64,000 nt of DNA from Bacteroidota bacterium (GCA_021824145.1 JAKALM010000003.1:62001-126000); one strand, 5' to 3'; counted from the first letter of the stretch, positions 1-8,112 are shown. Numbers and translations are program-made. The notes: generated from the letters alone by a model not told the origin.

Positions 1-1
1 T

Positions 2-649
2 AATTTTTCTGGAATTACGAACAAAGATGTTTGGCAATTGCTGCTAAAACAAGACAGCCTGAATTTTCAACCTGGATCAAAATATGAGTACAGCAATTCT
101 GGTTACGTTCTTTTATCAATGATTGTTGAAAGAATTTCACGGCAACCTTTCGCTATGTTCATGAAAAAAAATATTTTTGAAAAACTAAGAATGAATAACA
201 CATTAGTTTGCACGCCGAATAACTACTTCAAAATTTCCAATAGAGCAACCGGTTACATAAAAGATAGTACTGGAAATTATGTTAAAGACGACTACAATCA
301 ATTTACAACAGGTGCAGGCGGAATATTTTCTAACATCAATGATTTGTATAAATGGGATCAAAGTTTATATACCTCAAAACTTGTTAAGAAATCAACCTTA
401 CAAGAAGCATTTACAAAACAAAAATTAAATAATGAAAAAGATATTGATTATGGATTTGGATGGGTTATTGGAAGCTTTGAGGATGGAAAGCTAAAAGGTT
501 TTAAGTATTTATATCATACCGGAGCACTTGACGGTTTTAGAAATTTGATTTTTAGAATCCCCGAATTACATTTTAGCTACATAGTTCTTTCCAACTCCGG
601 CGAAGATTTGGCGAATCCCGAAACTATTACAAAATTGTTTTTCAATTAA
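2..649 (+). CDS. Beta-lactamase/class C-type serine hydrolase, C-terminal part (5' truncated by window edge)
   Basis: The reading frame is open from base 2, so the true start lies outside the window. The first ATG/GTG/TTG-type codon at 38 is internal. The visible 215 residues carry the second catalytic motif of the beta-lactamase/penicillin-binding-protein-like family (YSNSGY, a Y-x-N motif) and near the C-terminus an HTGALDGF segment that matches the third (H/K-x-G) motif. The S-x-x-K nucleophile motif must lie upstream. Members of this family hydrolyse esters, peptides or beta-lactams, usually in the periplasm. The substrate cannot be told. The family call is firm; a resistance role is not supported. 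Confidence 0.85.
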   Translation, partial: NFSGITNKDVWQLLLKQDSLNFQPGSKYEYSNSGYVLLSMIVERISRQPFAMFMKKNIFEKLRMNNTLVCTPNNYFKISNRATGYIKDSTGNYVKDDYNQFTTGAGGIFSNINDLYKWDQSLYTSKLVKKSTLQEAFTKQKLNNEKDIDYGFGWVIGSFEDGKLKGFKYLYHTGALDGFRNLIFRIPELHFSYIVLSNSGEDLANPETITKLFFN

Positions 650-672
650 TCAAATCAACATTACATTTTATA

Positions 673-724
673 AATGGAATATTAAAATCTGAAATTAAAT
701 ATTTCTGATTTACAATATTCCATT
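673..724. terminator. Bidirectional terminator-like hairpin between convergent genes
   Basis: An 11-bp perfect outer stem (673-683 with 714-724) encloses a second near-perfect stem (AAATCTGAAAT against ATTTCTGATTT), with AT-rich flanks. It lies between the ends of the convergent serine hydrolase and FKBP genes, which suits a two-way terminator. No strong T tract follows on either strand. Confidence 0.5.
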
Positions 725-761
725 CGTAATTATTTATAATAAATTTGGAAAAGATTGCCAG

Positions 762-1547
762 CTAATTTGCTTTTAACCTCTTAAGCATTCCTTCTGCATT
801 TGCATCTTGGGGGTTTATCTTTAATGCTTTTTCAAGATTCTGAATTGCTGAATCTTTATCGCCTTTAATCAAATATGCTTCTCCAAGTGCGTCATAAATA
901 TTTGATGAGTTAGGATAAGTTTCATTATTCAATTTAAGTATGGCAATAGCATAGTCGGTCATATTATTTCTTAAAAGTCTGAATGCTAGAAAATTAATTT
1001 TATCCTCATCAAAATCATATTTGTCTTTTTGTGTCTTATATAATTCATGATATTGTGCCGCAGCAGAATCAATTCCTTTTTCAAAAATTGTTGCAAGTAG
1101 CGTATCTGCTAAAGATAATTTCGGCTCTTCCACACTCATCAGTTCTGTTTCAAAAATTAAAGTTGCATTTGGTGGAATTACATTTCCTGCTCCTTGTTCT
1201 CCATATCCAAGCTGCGGAGGAATTATCAACTTAAATTTATCTCCAACATGCATTAGGGCTATTCCTTCATCCCAGCCTTTAATTACTTGGCTTTTACCTA
1301 GGACAAATTTAAATGGTTTGCCTCTTTTATAAGAGTTATCAAATTCTTTTCCGTCTGAAAGTGTGCCAATATAATTAACAGCAACTTCTTTCCCATCTAC
1401 TGCTTGAATTCCATTTCCTTTTTGTAAAACTATATATTTTAATCCTGAAGAGGTAGTAACTGTATCTTGTGGAACTGGATCAGTCTGTGCAAAAGTAATT
1501 AGCGGAATTAAGATTAATGGTAACAAAACTAAAAGATTTATATTCAA
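762..1547 (-). CDS. FKBP-type peptidyl-prolyl cis-trans isomerase with C-terminal TPR repeats, exported
   Basis: The first ~20 residues form a signal peptide ending near TFAQ. Residues ~35-140 are a full FKBP domain (LKYIVLQKGNG, VNYIGTLSDGKEFDNSY, GWDEGIALMHVGDK, IPPNATLIFETEL). Residues ~145-261 are helical with TPR signatures (NIYDALGEAYLIKGDKDSAIQNLEKALKINP written in part). It should catalyse proline isomerisation in the periplasm and bind a partner through the TPRs. The start is a TTG at 1547, chosen because AAGGAG sits 7 nt upstream and the signal peptide begins there. A TAnnTTTG element lies just upstream. The domain call is certain; the client protein is unknown. Confidence 0.93.
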   Translation of the reverse strand: MNINLLVLLPLILIPLITFAQTDPVPQDTVTTSSGLKYIVLQKGNGIQAVDGKEVAVNYIGTLSDGKEFDNSYKRGKPFKFVLGKSQVIKGWDEGIALMHVGDKFKLIIPPQLGYGEQGAGNVIPPNATLIFETELMSVEEPKLSLADTLLATIFEKGIDSAAAQYHELYKTQKDKYDFDEDKINFLAFRLLRNNMTDYAIAILKLNNETYPNSSNIYDALGEAYLIKGDKDSAIQNLEKALKINPQDANAEGMLKRLKAN

Positions 1548-1572
1548 AATAATTCTCCTTAAAATTTAGATG

Positions 1573-1580
1573 CAAAGATA
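1573..1580 (-). promoter_or_regulatory. Bacteroidota-type -7 promoter element (TATCTTTG) of the FKBP gene
   Basis: On the minus strand TATCTTTG matches TAnnTTTG, the -7 element of Bacteroidota sigma-A promoters, about 25 bp before the TTG start. No good TTG -33 element is seen at the usual spacing, so this is a tentative call. Confidence 0.4.
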
Positions 1581-1741
1581 AAAAAAGCTCTTATAAACTG
1601 AACAGAAATTAAGATTTTTCGTCAAAACTCTATAAAAATTGAAAAGAATGTTATTCTTAATAGTGCATAATTCATCTAATTTCAATAAGTTTACTCAATG
1701 TTTTCCCATTAATTTTTCATTCTTATTAAGGTATAAAATAT

Positions 1742-4651
1742 ATGACTGTAAAATTAGCTCGTAGGATAATAGGTGCATTTGTATTCCTATTAACCACCGT
1801 TATTTTATTTTTAACAGTGCAGCCATCAGTGTCATTCTGGGATCCAGGTGAAATCTCTGCTGCTTCATATTCAATGATGGTTCCTCATCCGCCAGGTGGT
1901 CCGCTCTGGTTAATAATTGGAAGATTTTTCTCAATGATTCCGTTTGCTTCTAATATCGGTTTCAGAATAAATACGGTATCAGTCCTTGCCGGTTCTTTTT
2001 CAGTTTTAATTTTGTACTTAATTATAATAAAGTTAATTGAATCGTACAGAGGAAAAGATTACAAAAATACCAGCGATGCAATTATAACTTACCTTTCTGC
2101 TTTAATTGGTGCATTGGCTTTTGCATTTTGTGATACCTTCTGGTTTAATGCTGTAGAATCTAACTACTTTTCACTTAGCACTCTCCTTTTCTCGTTAGTT
2201 GTTTGGTTAATGATGATTTGGAATGAGCATGCTAAAGAACCCGGAAGCGAAAAGTATATTATTCTCATGGCTTATCTAATTGGATTATCGTTTGGTGTTC
2301 ACTTGATGAGTGTGCTTGGAATTTTTACTTTCGTTTTTGTTGTGGTAATGAAAAAATACGTTACTGACGATGAGACTTACAAAAAAACAGCTTATATATT
2401 TTTAATTCATCTTGCAATTATTTTAATTATTGCTATTGGATTGTGGAGCTCGCAAACAAGCACAACTCCGCCAACACCAGAACAATACAAAGCATTTGAT
2501 TCGAAATTCGTATGGATAATGATTGGCATTTCGGCTTTATTTGTTGGCGCTTTGTGGAAAAAAATATTTCATAGAGATTCATTCTACATTCCTTTAATTT
2601 TTGCGGGAATAATTTTACTCCTTGCTTATCCTGGAGTAGTTAAAGGATTTCCAGGTTTACTCCTTGCAATTGGTGGCAGCGGTATTGTAACAAACATAAT
2701 AATATTCTTAGCAATCCTTGGAATTGTTTTATATGTAATCTATTGGTCATCAAAGAATAAAAAAAGTTTGCTTAATCTTGCTTCAACAGCATTATTGTTT
2801 ACACTTTTAGGTTTTACAACTTACGCAACGATAATTATTCGTTCCAACCAAAATCCGCCAATGAATGAAAACTGGCCAAATAATTTCCAGAAATTAATGT
2901 ATTATCTCGATCGTGAACAATATGGAGATTTTCCAATTTTCAAAAGAAGATTTTCTGCCGAACCGCATCAGCAAGGTATTTACACAAATTACAGCAGTGA
3001 TCTCGACTTTCTATGGCGATACCAAATCGACCACATGTTCAATAGATATCTTTATTGGAATTACATTGGTAAAACATCTACAGTTCAAGATTCACCTTCC
3101 ACTTGGAAACAACTATATGGAATACCTTTCTTAGTGGGTTTAATAGGTTTGTATTTCCTTTTCAAAAAAGATTGGAAGATGGCTTCGGCTTGGCTCATTT
3201 TATTTATTTTTATGGGATATTTAATTGCATTTTATCAAAACCAGCAGCAGCCCCAGCCGCGTGATAGATTTTATTTTTATCCAGGTGCATTACTCGTTTA
3301 TGCAGCATGGATTGGTGTTGGCATACGAGAGATTGTAGAATTAATAAGAGAAAAGTTAAAGAAACCCTCACTGGCTCAAGGTGCTGTATTTGCTGCTCTT
3401 ATTTTGGGAATACTTTTTATTCCCGGAAATATGCTTAGGACAAATTACTTCACACATGATAGATCTAAAAACTGGCTGCCTTGGGATTTTTCTTACAACT
3501 TGCTTCAAAGCTGCAAGCCAAACGCAATTCTTTTTACAAATGGTGATAATGACACTTTCCCGCTATGGTATTTGCAGGATGTTGAAGGTGTAAGAAGAGA
3601 TATTAGAGTTGTTTGTTTAAGTCTTGCAAACACAGATTGGTATAACGAACAATTGAAAAATACATCTCCATACGGCGCAGAAAAAGTCAAGTTTAGTATG
3701 TCGGATGATATGATTAAACAGCTTTCTCCAATTGAGTGGAAAACACAAATGGTTTCTATTCCTATCACAAAAGATGAAATTAAAAGTTTTAGTTTAACCG
3801 ATAAATCAATTTTAAGCTCAATCGATACTTCAAATCTTACTAATCAAGAAATGACATTCAGAATGAATCCAACAATTGAGATTGGAGGCATTAGAGGAAT
3901 AAGAATTCAAGATATTGTTGTAAAAGATATCGTTGAAAATAATTTATGGGATAGGCCGATTTACTTTGCTTCAACATGCTCTCAAGATTGTTTTATTGGT
4001 ATGGACGATTATCTTGAAATGGAAGGATTAGCTTCCCGAGTAGTTCCAGTTAAGAGAAAAGGCCCGGTTTATGTAAATACAAAAATTACACAAGCTGATC
4101 TTTTTGATACAAATCCTTCATACTCTAAAACTTATAAAACCGGTTTTAAGTTTAGAGGGATAAATGACAAAAACATTTTTTTTGATGAAACAGAAACAAG
4201 ATTAATACAAAATTACCGCAATACATTTATCAATCTTGCTTACTATTACAAAAATGTTGACAACAATGATTCATTGTGTATAAAAACTTTGGACGTGATG
4301 GAGAAAGAAATTCCGCGTTCTGTTATTGATATGGATTACCGGATTCTTTATGATGTTTCTAATATTTATTACAGCTGCGGTGCAATGGATAGATATAAAG
4401 AATTAGCTAAAGATATTGAACCGGTTGCATTACAGAATCTTAATGCAAGTTTACAGGATTTACAATCTCCATATAATTCTTTTAGTATGCTAGAAAGAGT
4501 TTATGTGAACTTAAAAGAATATGATAAAGCAATTGGCATTCTCCAAAAACTTCAGACTATGATGCCAAATGCAGGTGGAGTAACTCAGGAAATTGACCGC
4601 TTAAAACAAATGCAGCAAGCTGAGTTTAAAGCTGATTCTTCTAAAAAATAA
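1742..4651 (+). CDS. DUF2723 (TMEM260/GT117-like) multi-pass membrane protein with C-terminal TPR-like region
   Basis: This 969-residue protein has a DUF2723 N-terminal domain: a first membrane helix, then FWDPGEISAASYSMMVPHPPG, the acidic DPGE motif typical of the family, followed by about 12-14 membrane helices to residue ~560. The rest is a soluble, probably periplasmic region with NGDNDTFPLWYLQ and a helical C-terminus that resembles TPRs. The eukaryotic relative TMEM260 is a protein O-mannosyltransferase and CAZy places the bacterial group in GT117, so a role in O-glycosylation of exported proteins, with a lipid-linked sugar donor, is inferred. It is monocistronic, with a strong terminator directly downstream. 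Confidence 0.88.
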   Translation: MTVKLARRIIGAFVFLLTTVILFLTVQPSVSFWDPGEISAASYSMMVPHPPGGPLWLIIGRFFSMIPFASNIGFRINTVSVLAGSFSVLILYLIIIKLIESYRGKDYKNTSDAIITYLSALIGALAFAFCDTFWFNAVESNYFSLSTLLFSLVVWLMMIWNEHAKEPGSEKYIILMAYLIGLSFGVHLMSVLGIFTFVFVVVMKKYVTDDETYKKTAYIFLIHLAIILIIAIGLWSSQTSTTPPTPEQYKAFDSKFVWIMIGISALFVGALWKKIFHRDSFYIPLIFAGIILLLAYPGVVKGFPGLLLAIGGSGIVTNIIIFLAILGIVLYVIYWSSKNKKSLLNLASTALLFTLLGFTTYATIIIRSNQNPPMNENWPNNFQKLMYYLDREQYGDFPIFKRRFSAEPHQQGIYTNYSSDLDFLWRYQIDHMFNRYLYWNYIGKTSTVQDSPSTWKQLYGIPFLVGLIGLYFLFKKDWKMASAWLILFIFMGYLIAFYQNQQQPQPRDRFYFYPGALLVYAAWIGVGIREIVELIREKLKKPSLAQGAVFAALILGILFIPGNMLRTNYFTHDRSKNWLPWDFSYNLLQSCKPNAILFTNGDNDTFPLWYLQDVEGVRRDIRVVCLSLANTDWYNEQLKNTSPYGAEKVKFSMSDDMIKQLSPIEWKTQMVSIPITKDEIKSFSLTDKSILSSIDTSNLTNQEMTFRMNPTIEIGGIRGIRIQDIVVKDIVENNLWDRPIYFASTCSQDCFIGMDDYLEMEGLASRVVPVKRKGPVYVNTKITQADLFDTNPSYSKTYKTGFKFRGINDKNIFFDETETRLIQNYRNTFINLAYYYKNVDNNDSLCIKTLDVMEKEIPRSVIDMDYRILYDVSNIYYSCGAMDRYKELAKDIEPVALQNLNASLQDLQSPYNSFSMLERVYVNLKEYDKAIGILQKLQTMMPNAGGVTQEIDRLKQMQQAEFKADSSKK

Positions 4652-4659
4652 TTTCATTG

Positions 4660-4694
4660 GGGTTGAGAGAAATATCTCTCAACCCATCTTTTTA
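4660..4694 (+). terminator. Rho-independent terminator after the DUF2723 gene
   Basis: A perfect 11-bp stem (GGGTTGAGAGA at 4660-4670 with its complement at 4675-4685), a 4-nt AATA loop and a T-rich tail (ATCTTTTTAATTT). It isolates the DUF2723 gene from the next operon, so the Pho-box operon must have its own promoter. Confidence 0.9.
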
Positions 4695-4738
4695 ATTTCA
4701 GATACTTAAAATTAAACAAGTTTAATCATTCCTATTTA

Positions 4739-4794
4739 TTAACAATTTCTTCACAATTACTTCATACTAACTTAACACTGCACAATTATTTTTG
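4739..4794 (+). promoter_or_regulatory. Pho box (four 11-bp-phased hexamers) with TAnnTTTG promoter element
   Basis: Four direct hexamers sit exactly 11 bp apart: TTAACA (4739-4744), TTCACA (4750-4755), TTCATA (4761-4766) and TTAACA (4772-4777). This fits the PhoP/PhoB-type Pho box (TTNACA with 5-bp spacers). Nine base pairs further on, TATTTTTG (4787-4794) matches the Bacteroidota -7 element TAnnTTTG. A normal TTG -33 element is absent, as expected for an activator-dependent promoter. The gene start is 26 bp downstream. The phasing is read directly; binding by a PhoB homologue is inferred. The same arrangement occurs before the porin-pst operon. Confidence 0.78.
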
Positions 4795-4820
4795 TCTCAT
4801 AAAATTATTATAAAGGTTTA

Positions 4821-5771
4821 ATGAGGCTAATACACATTTCGGATCTGCACTTTACAACGTTCTTTCGAACAAATAATTTTTTTCAAATTGAAAGTGTTTT
4901 GAAACATGCAATCGATTTGAAAGGAGATCACATAATTATTACCGGTGATCTTACTGATAATGCCGACCCAAAGGATTTTATGATCCTTAGAAAGTTATTC
5001 GAAAAATTGAAATTGATCGACGGGAATCGCTTCTCCCTAGTGATCGGTAATCACGATATCTTCGGTGGAGCCCAGTCCGCCGAAGATATTTTTACCTTTC
5101 CCGAAAAATGCGGCAAGGTAAATTATGACCGGAAAGTTCGCGAGTTCTACAATTATTTTCCGGAACTTTTTAATAACAGTGTTTATCTAAATCATAAGAA
5201 CGTATTTCCATTTGCAAAAATCATTAATAATTTTTTAATAATCGGATTGAATTCAATTGAACCTTATTCGAAAATTAATAATCCATTTGCGTCCAACGGA
5301 AAGATTGGAATTCCTCAATTGAATGAAACTTACAGAATCTTTGAAAGATATAAAGATGAAAATTTCCGAAAGATTGTTTTAGTGCATCATCATTTTAATA
5401 AAATAGAAGTTACAGAAAATTCATCAAATAAACTTTGGCAAAAAATTGAAAAGCAAACTATGAAATTGAAAAAGAAAAAAAGACTTCTCAAATTCTTTAA
5501 TCAATTTGGAGTTGAGTTGGTTCTTCACGGTCATTATCACGTTTCCAATGAATACAAAAGGAAAGGAATTAGATTTTCTAACGCTGGAGCTAGTTTGAAA
5601 GGATCTGAAAGTGGTAACTTATTTTTGAATGTAATTGATATTACCGATGAAGTTATTAATATCAATTTGGAAGAAATTCCAAACGTTAAGGCGGTAGAGC
5701 GCTTTAATGGAGATCTTGTTGATCAGAATTTTATAGATAGAGTATTATTGAAGCTTGAGCTTTCACAATAA
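4821..5771 (+). CDS. Calcineurin-like metallophosphoesterase, first gene of the Pho-box operon
   Basis: All metal-binding motifs of the family are present: D-L-H at residues 8-10, GD at 42-43, GNHD at 76-79, VHHH at 188-191 and GHYH at 237-240. There is no signal peptide or membrane helix, so it is cytoplasmic or peripheral. A basic stretch (MKLKKKKRLLKFF, ~214-226) could touch anionic membranes. It begins an operon with a Pho box and is followed by a GT4 glycosyltransferase. In alpha-proteobacteria a Pho-regulated pair of this kind (PlcP phospholipase plus Agt glycosyltransferase) swaps phospholipid for glycolipid. That role is inferred; a nucleotide or phosphodiester substrate remains possible. 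The ATG at 4821 has AAAGG upstream. Confidence 0.88.
   Translation: MRLIHISDLHFTTFFRTNNFFQIESVLKHAIDLKGDHIIITGDLTDNADPKDFMILRKLFEKLKLIDGNRFSLVIGNHDIFGGAQSAEDIFTFPEKCGKVNYDRKVREFYNYFPELFNNSVYLNHKNVFPFAKIINNFLIIGLNSIEPYSKINNPFASNGKIGIPQLNETYRIFERYKDENFRKIVLVHHHFNKIEVTENSSNKLWQKIEKQTMKLKKKKRLLKFFNQFGVELVLHGHYHVSNEYKRKGIRFSNAGASLKGSESGNLFLNVIDITDEVININLEEIPNVKAVERFNGDLVDQNFIDRVLLKLELSQ
5056..5089 (+). other. Strong intragenic hairpin in the metallophosphoesterase gene
   Basis: ATATCTTCGGTGGA (5056-5069) pairs with TCCGCCGAAGATAT (5076-5089) over 14 positions with one G-T wobble and a 6-nt loop. It is markedly more GC-rich than its surroundings and spans codons ~79-90. No function is known. Confidence 0.55.
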
Positions 5772-5790
5772 TTTGAATAAAGAGATTCTT

Positions 5791-6963
5791 ATGCCAGTAA
5801 AAAATAAAATAAAGATTGCATATTTTGCCGGGACAATGAAGCACGGACAAGACGGCGTTACACGTGTACTTTATAAAATAATTGATCACTTAAATAAACT
5901 TGGAATTGAAAATATTTTCTTTTCAGCAATTATACCACCAGAATCAGAACAGCCGACAAAAATGATTGAAGTCCCGTCTTTCACTTTGCCAATGTACAAA
6001 GAATATAAAATTGCTGTTCCAGGTTATAAAAATTTTGAAGACAAACTGCGTGAATTTAATCCCGATATTCTCCATATAAATTCGCCATGTTCATTAGGTT
6101 TTGCTGCAATTAAATTCGGACAGAAGAACAGAATTCCAGTAGTTGCAACATATCATACTCACTTTCCAAGTTATGCTAAATATTATAAAGTAAAAACTTT
6201 TGAAAATCTTGGATGGAACTACTTAAAATTTTTGTACAATAAATGCGAAGCAGTTTATGTTCCTTCCAAACCAATTATGAATGAACTCGAAAAACATGGA
6301 TTAGAAAAAATCAAATATCTTCCGCATGGAATTGATACAAAAATATTTAATCCTTCTTTTAAATCTTCAGCATGGAGAGAATCAATTTCTTCCGATAATA
6401 AAAAAATAATTCTATATGCCGGAAGATTAGTTTGGGAAAAAGATTTAAAAGTTTTAGCCGATGCTTACAACATTATAAATTCAAAAAGAAATGATGCTGC
6501 TTTCGTAATAGTTGGTGATGGTCCAATAAAAGATGAATTAAAATCTCTAATGCCGCAAGCAATATTTTTAGGCCATCAATCAGGCAAAGATTTATCAACT
6601 GCTTATGCTTCAAGTGATATTTTTGCATTTCCATCAACAACAGAAACTTTTGGCAATGTTATTGTTGAAGCAATGGCTTCTGAAATTCCTCCTGTTTGTG
6701 TTAGAGAAGGCGGCGCTTACGGAATTATAAACGAAGATGTGAATGGATTAATTGCCGAGCCTCATAATGCCGAAAGTCTTGCTGACAAAATAAATTTTCT
6801 TTTAGATAATGATGGAAAAAGAATTGAGCTTGGGCTTAATGCTTATTTGTTTGCACAAACTCAAACATGGGATAACATTATTTCTAAATTGATTGAGAGT
6901 TATGAATCAGTAATAAATATTTATAAAACCAATCGTACAAATAAACATGTGAAGGCAGCTTAA
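5791..6963 (+). CDS. GT4 family glycosyltransferase, MgtA/SQD2-like
   Basis: A 390-residue GT-B enzyme. The N-terminal domain carries the acceptor-side signature YHTHFPSYAKYY, which resembles MgtA (GDP-mannose-dependent) and plant SQD2 (sulfoquinovosyl-diacylglycerol synthase). The C-terminal domain has GRLVWEKDLKVL, GDGPIKDEL and the E-x7-E donor-phosphate motif (TETFGNVIVEAM, residues ~280). An open frame reaches back to a TTG at 5755 inside the upstream gene, but the ATG at 5791 has AAAGAG upstream and begins the fold. With the upstream metallophosphoesterase and Pho box, transfer of a sugar to diacylglycerol is a reasonable inference. The donor sugar is not readable. Confidence 0.88.
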   Translation: MPVKNKIKIAYFAGTMKHGQDGVTRVLYKIIDHLNKLGIENIFFSAIIPPESEQPTKMIEVPSFTLPMYKEYKIAVPGYKNFEDKLREFNPDILHINSPCSLGFAAIKFGQKNRIPVVATYHTHFPSYAKYYKVKTFENLGWNYLKFLYNKCEAVYVPSKPIMNELEKHGLEKIKYLPHGIDTKIFNPSFKSSAWRESISSDNKKIILYAGRLVWEKDLKVLADAYNIINSKRNDAAFVIVGDGPIKDELKSLMPQAIFLGHQSGKDLSTAYASSDIFAFPSTTETFGNVIVEAMASEIPPVCVREGGAYGIINEDVNGLIAEPHNAESLADKINFLLDNDGKRIELGLNAYLFAQTQTWDNIISKLIESYESVINIYKTNRTNKHVKAA

Positions 6964-6977
6964 TGCGGAGAATAATT

Positions 6978-7187
6978 ATGAAGGTTGGAGACATTGTAAA
7001 ATATCATTTTCTGCATCCCAAAAGCCTGGATAGAGAAAACATCCTTGGGATAGTTACTATGGTTGGTGAATCTTTAATTGTAATTGACTGTGTTGATGCA
7101 ACAAAATTAAAAATAACAAAAAAATATTTTAGTCGTATTGAAATTGTAAAATCACATTTAAAAGAAACATCCAAAACACTAGCATAA
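6978..7187 (+). CDS. Small uncharacterised protein (69 aa), SH3-like beta fold suspected, in the Pho operon
   Basis: The sequence starts MKVGDIVKYHF and continues with beta-rich stretches (ENILGIVTMVGESLIVIDC, ATKLKITKKYFSRIEIV). K-V-G-D-I-V starts are common in small SH3-like barrels, but no family is recognised. There is no signal peptide, membrane helix or metal motif. An ATG at 6963 overlaps the previous stop (TAATG), while the ATG at 6978 has GGAG 8 nt upstream and gives the cleaner fold start, so 6978 was chosen. Its place between the glycosyltransferase and ArsC suggests a phosphate-starvation role, but nothing in the sequence shows what it does. Confidence 0.7.
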   Translation: MKVGDIVKYHFLHPKSLDRENILGIVTMVGESLIVIDCVDATKLKITKKYFSRIEIVKSHLKETSKTLA

Positions 7188-7207
7188 ATAAAGTTAAAGG
7201 ATTTGAA

Positions 7208-7651
7208 ATGAGCACGCGAATATTAATTTTATGTACAGGAAATTCATGCCGAAGCCAAATGGCTGAAGGTTTTCTAAAATCATTTGATCGTAAACTAGCA
7301 GTCTATTCAGCTGGAACTGAACCAGAATTGCATGTAAATCCAAAAGCTGTTGAAGTAATGAAAGAAATTGGAATAGATATATCTGACAGTTTTACAAAAA
7401 GCGTAAACTTTTTTACTCATAAATCTTTCGATTACGTAATTACAGTTTGTGATGACGCAAAAGAATCTTGTCCGGTATTTTTAGGTCAAGTTGAACATAG
7501 AATTCACATGGGTTTTAAAGATCCTTCAAAAGTTAAGGGAAGCGAACAGGAAATTCTTTTGGCTTTCAGAAAATCAAGAGATGAAATTAAAGAAGCATTT
7601 AATGAATTTTATAAGAAGAATATCTTAAGCTTCGAAATGAAGGGAAAGTAA
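7208..7651 (+). CDS. arsC: Arsenate reductase, low-molecular-weight phosphatase fold (thioredoxin-coupled ArsC)
   Basis: The P-loop CTGNSCRSQMAEG places the nucleophile at Cys9 with Cys14 and Arg15. The redox pair expected in the Staphylococcus aureus pI258-type ArsC is present as Cys81 and Cys88 (VCDDAKESCP), and the GFKDPSK segment matches the acid loop. These cysteines separate it from plain tyrosine phosphatases. It reduces arsenate to arsenite by a cysteine relay reoxidised by thioredoxin. It closes the Pho-box operon, which makes sense because phosphate-starved cells expressing Pst take up arsenate. No arsR or arsenite pump lies beside it. AAAGGA precedes the ATG. Confidence 0.9.
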   Translation: MSTRILILCTGNSCRSQMAEGFLKSFDRKLAVYSAGTEPELHVNPKAVEVMKEIGIDISDSFTKSVNFFTHKSFDYVITVCDDAKESCPVFLGQVEHRIHMGFKDPSKVKGSEQEILLAFRKSRDEIKEAFNEFYKKNILSFEMKGK

Positions 7652-7797
7652 ATTGATTCATTGAGAAGTTGTTAAATTGCCGTAGAATATTTAGCTATTT
7701 GACAGTTGAGCAATAAAATGATTCATACGTCACAATTTCCATTGCATCTATCCATTATTTCTTTGAATTTAAGCTAAAATCATAAGATTGATATTAT

Positions 7798-8112
7798 TTG
7801 AAAGGTGAGGCAAGGTCTTCGAAAGACCAGGAAACCACTTCGAAAGGCTAGGAAACCTCCTCGAATGACCGGGAAAGCTCTTCGAAAGCCAAAGTAACAT
7901 CATCGAAAGTCGGAGTTATGTCAAAGAAAGCCGGAGAAAGATCTTCGAAAGTCACCGGAACTTCTTCGAAGGAGGAAGTAACATCTTCGAAAGTCAGAGT
8001 AATGTTATCGAAAGACCAGGAAAGGTCTTCGAAAGTCAAAGTAATATCATCGAAAAGCTAAGCAACTAAATCGAAAGTTAGATTAGCACCATCGATTGCT
8101 TGAAGTAACTTA
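7798..8112. repeat. 21-bp tandem array (15 units) reading as a 7-residue repeat on the minus strand
   Basis: Fifteen head-to-tail units of exactly 21 bp begin at 7798, 7819, 7840 and so on to 8092, with no register slip. Units are diverged but share a TTTCGA core. On the minus strand one frame stays in register across all units and reads as heptads of the form (T/S/A)-F-(E/D)-(D/E)-(V/L/I)-(S/T/P)-x, for example TFEDVTS and SFEEVPV. That frame is broken by TAG codons at 8058-8060 and 7848-7850, both at the variable seventh position, and has no ATG. It may be a decayed repeat-protein gene or a minisatellite. The rest of 7652-8266 is AT-rich with no other feature seen. Confidence 0.9.

Noticed and set aside
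5755-5790. TTG 5755 as the start of the GT4 gene
   Set aside because: It lies inside the metallophosphoesterase gene and adds residues not part of the GT4 fold; ATG 5791 has AAAGAG.
7848-8039. Minus-strand 63-codon frame in the 21-bp array as an intact gene
   Set aside because: It starts at a TTG with no ribosome-binding site, and the same heptad frame continues past its stop and upstream beyond another stop, so it is only a window in a longer, broken repeat frame.
7798-8112. CRISPR array
   Set aside because: Units are contiguous 21-bp tandem repeats without spacers and with internal divergence; no cas genes are nearby.
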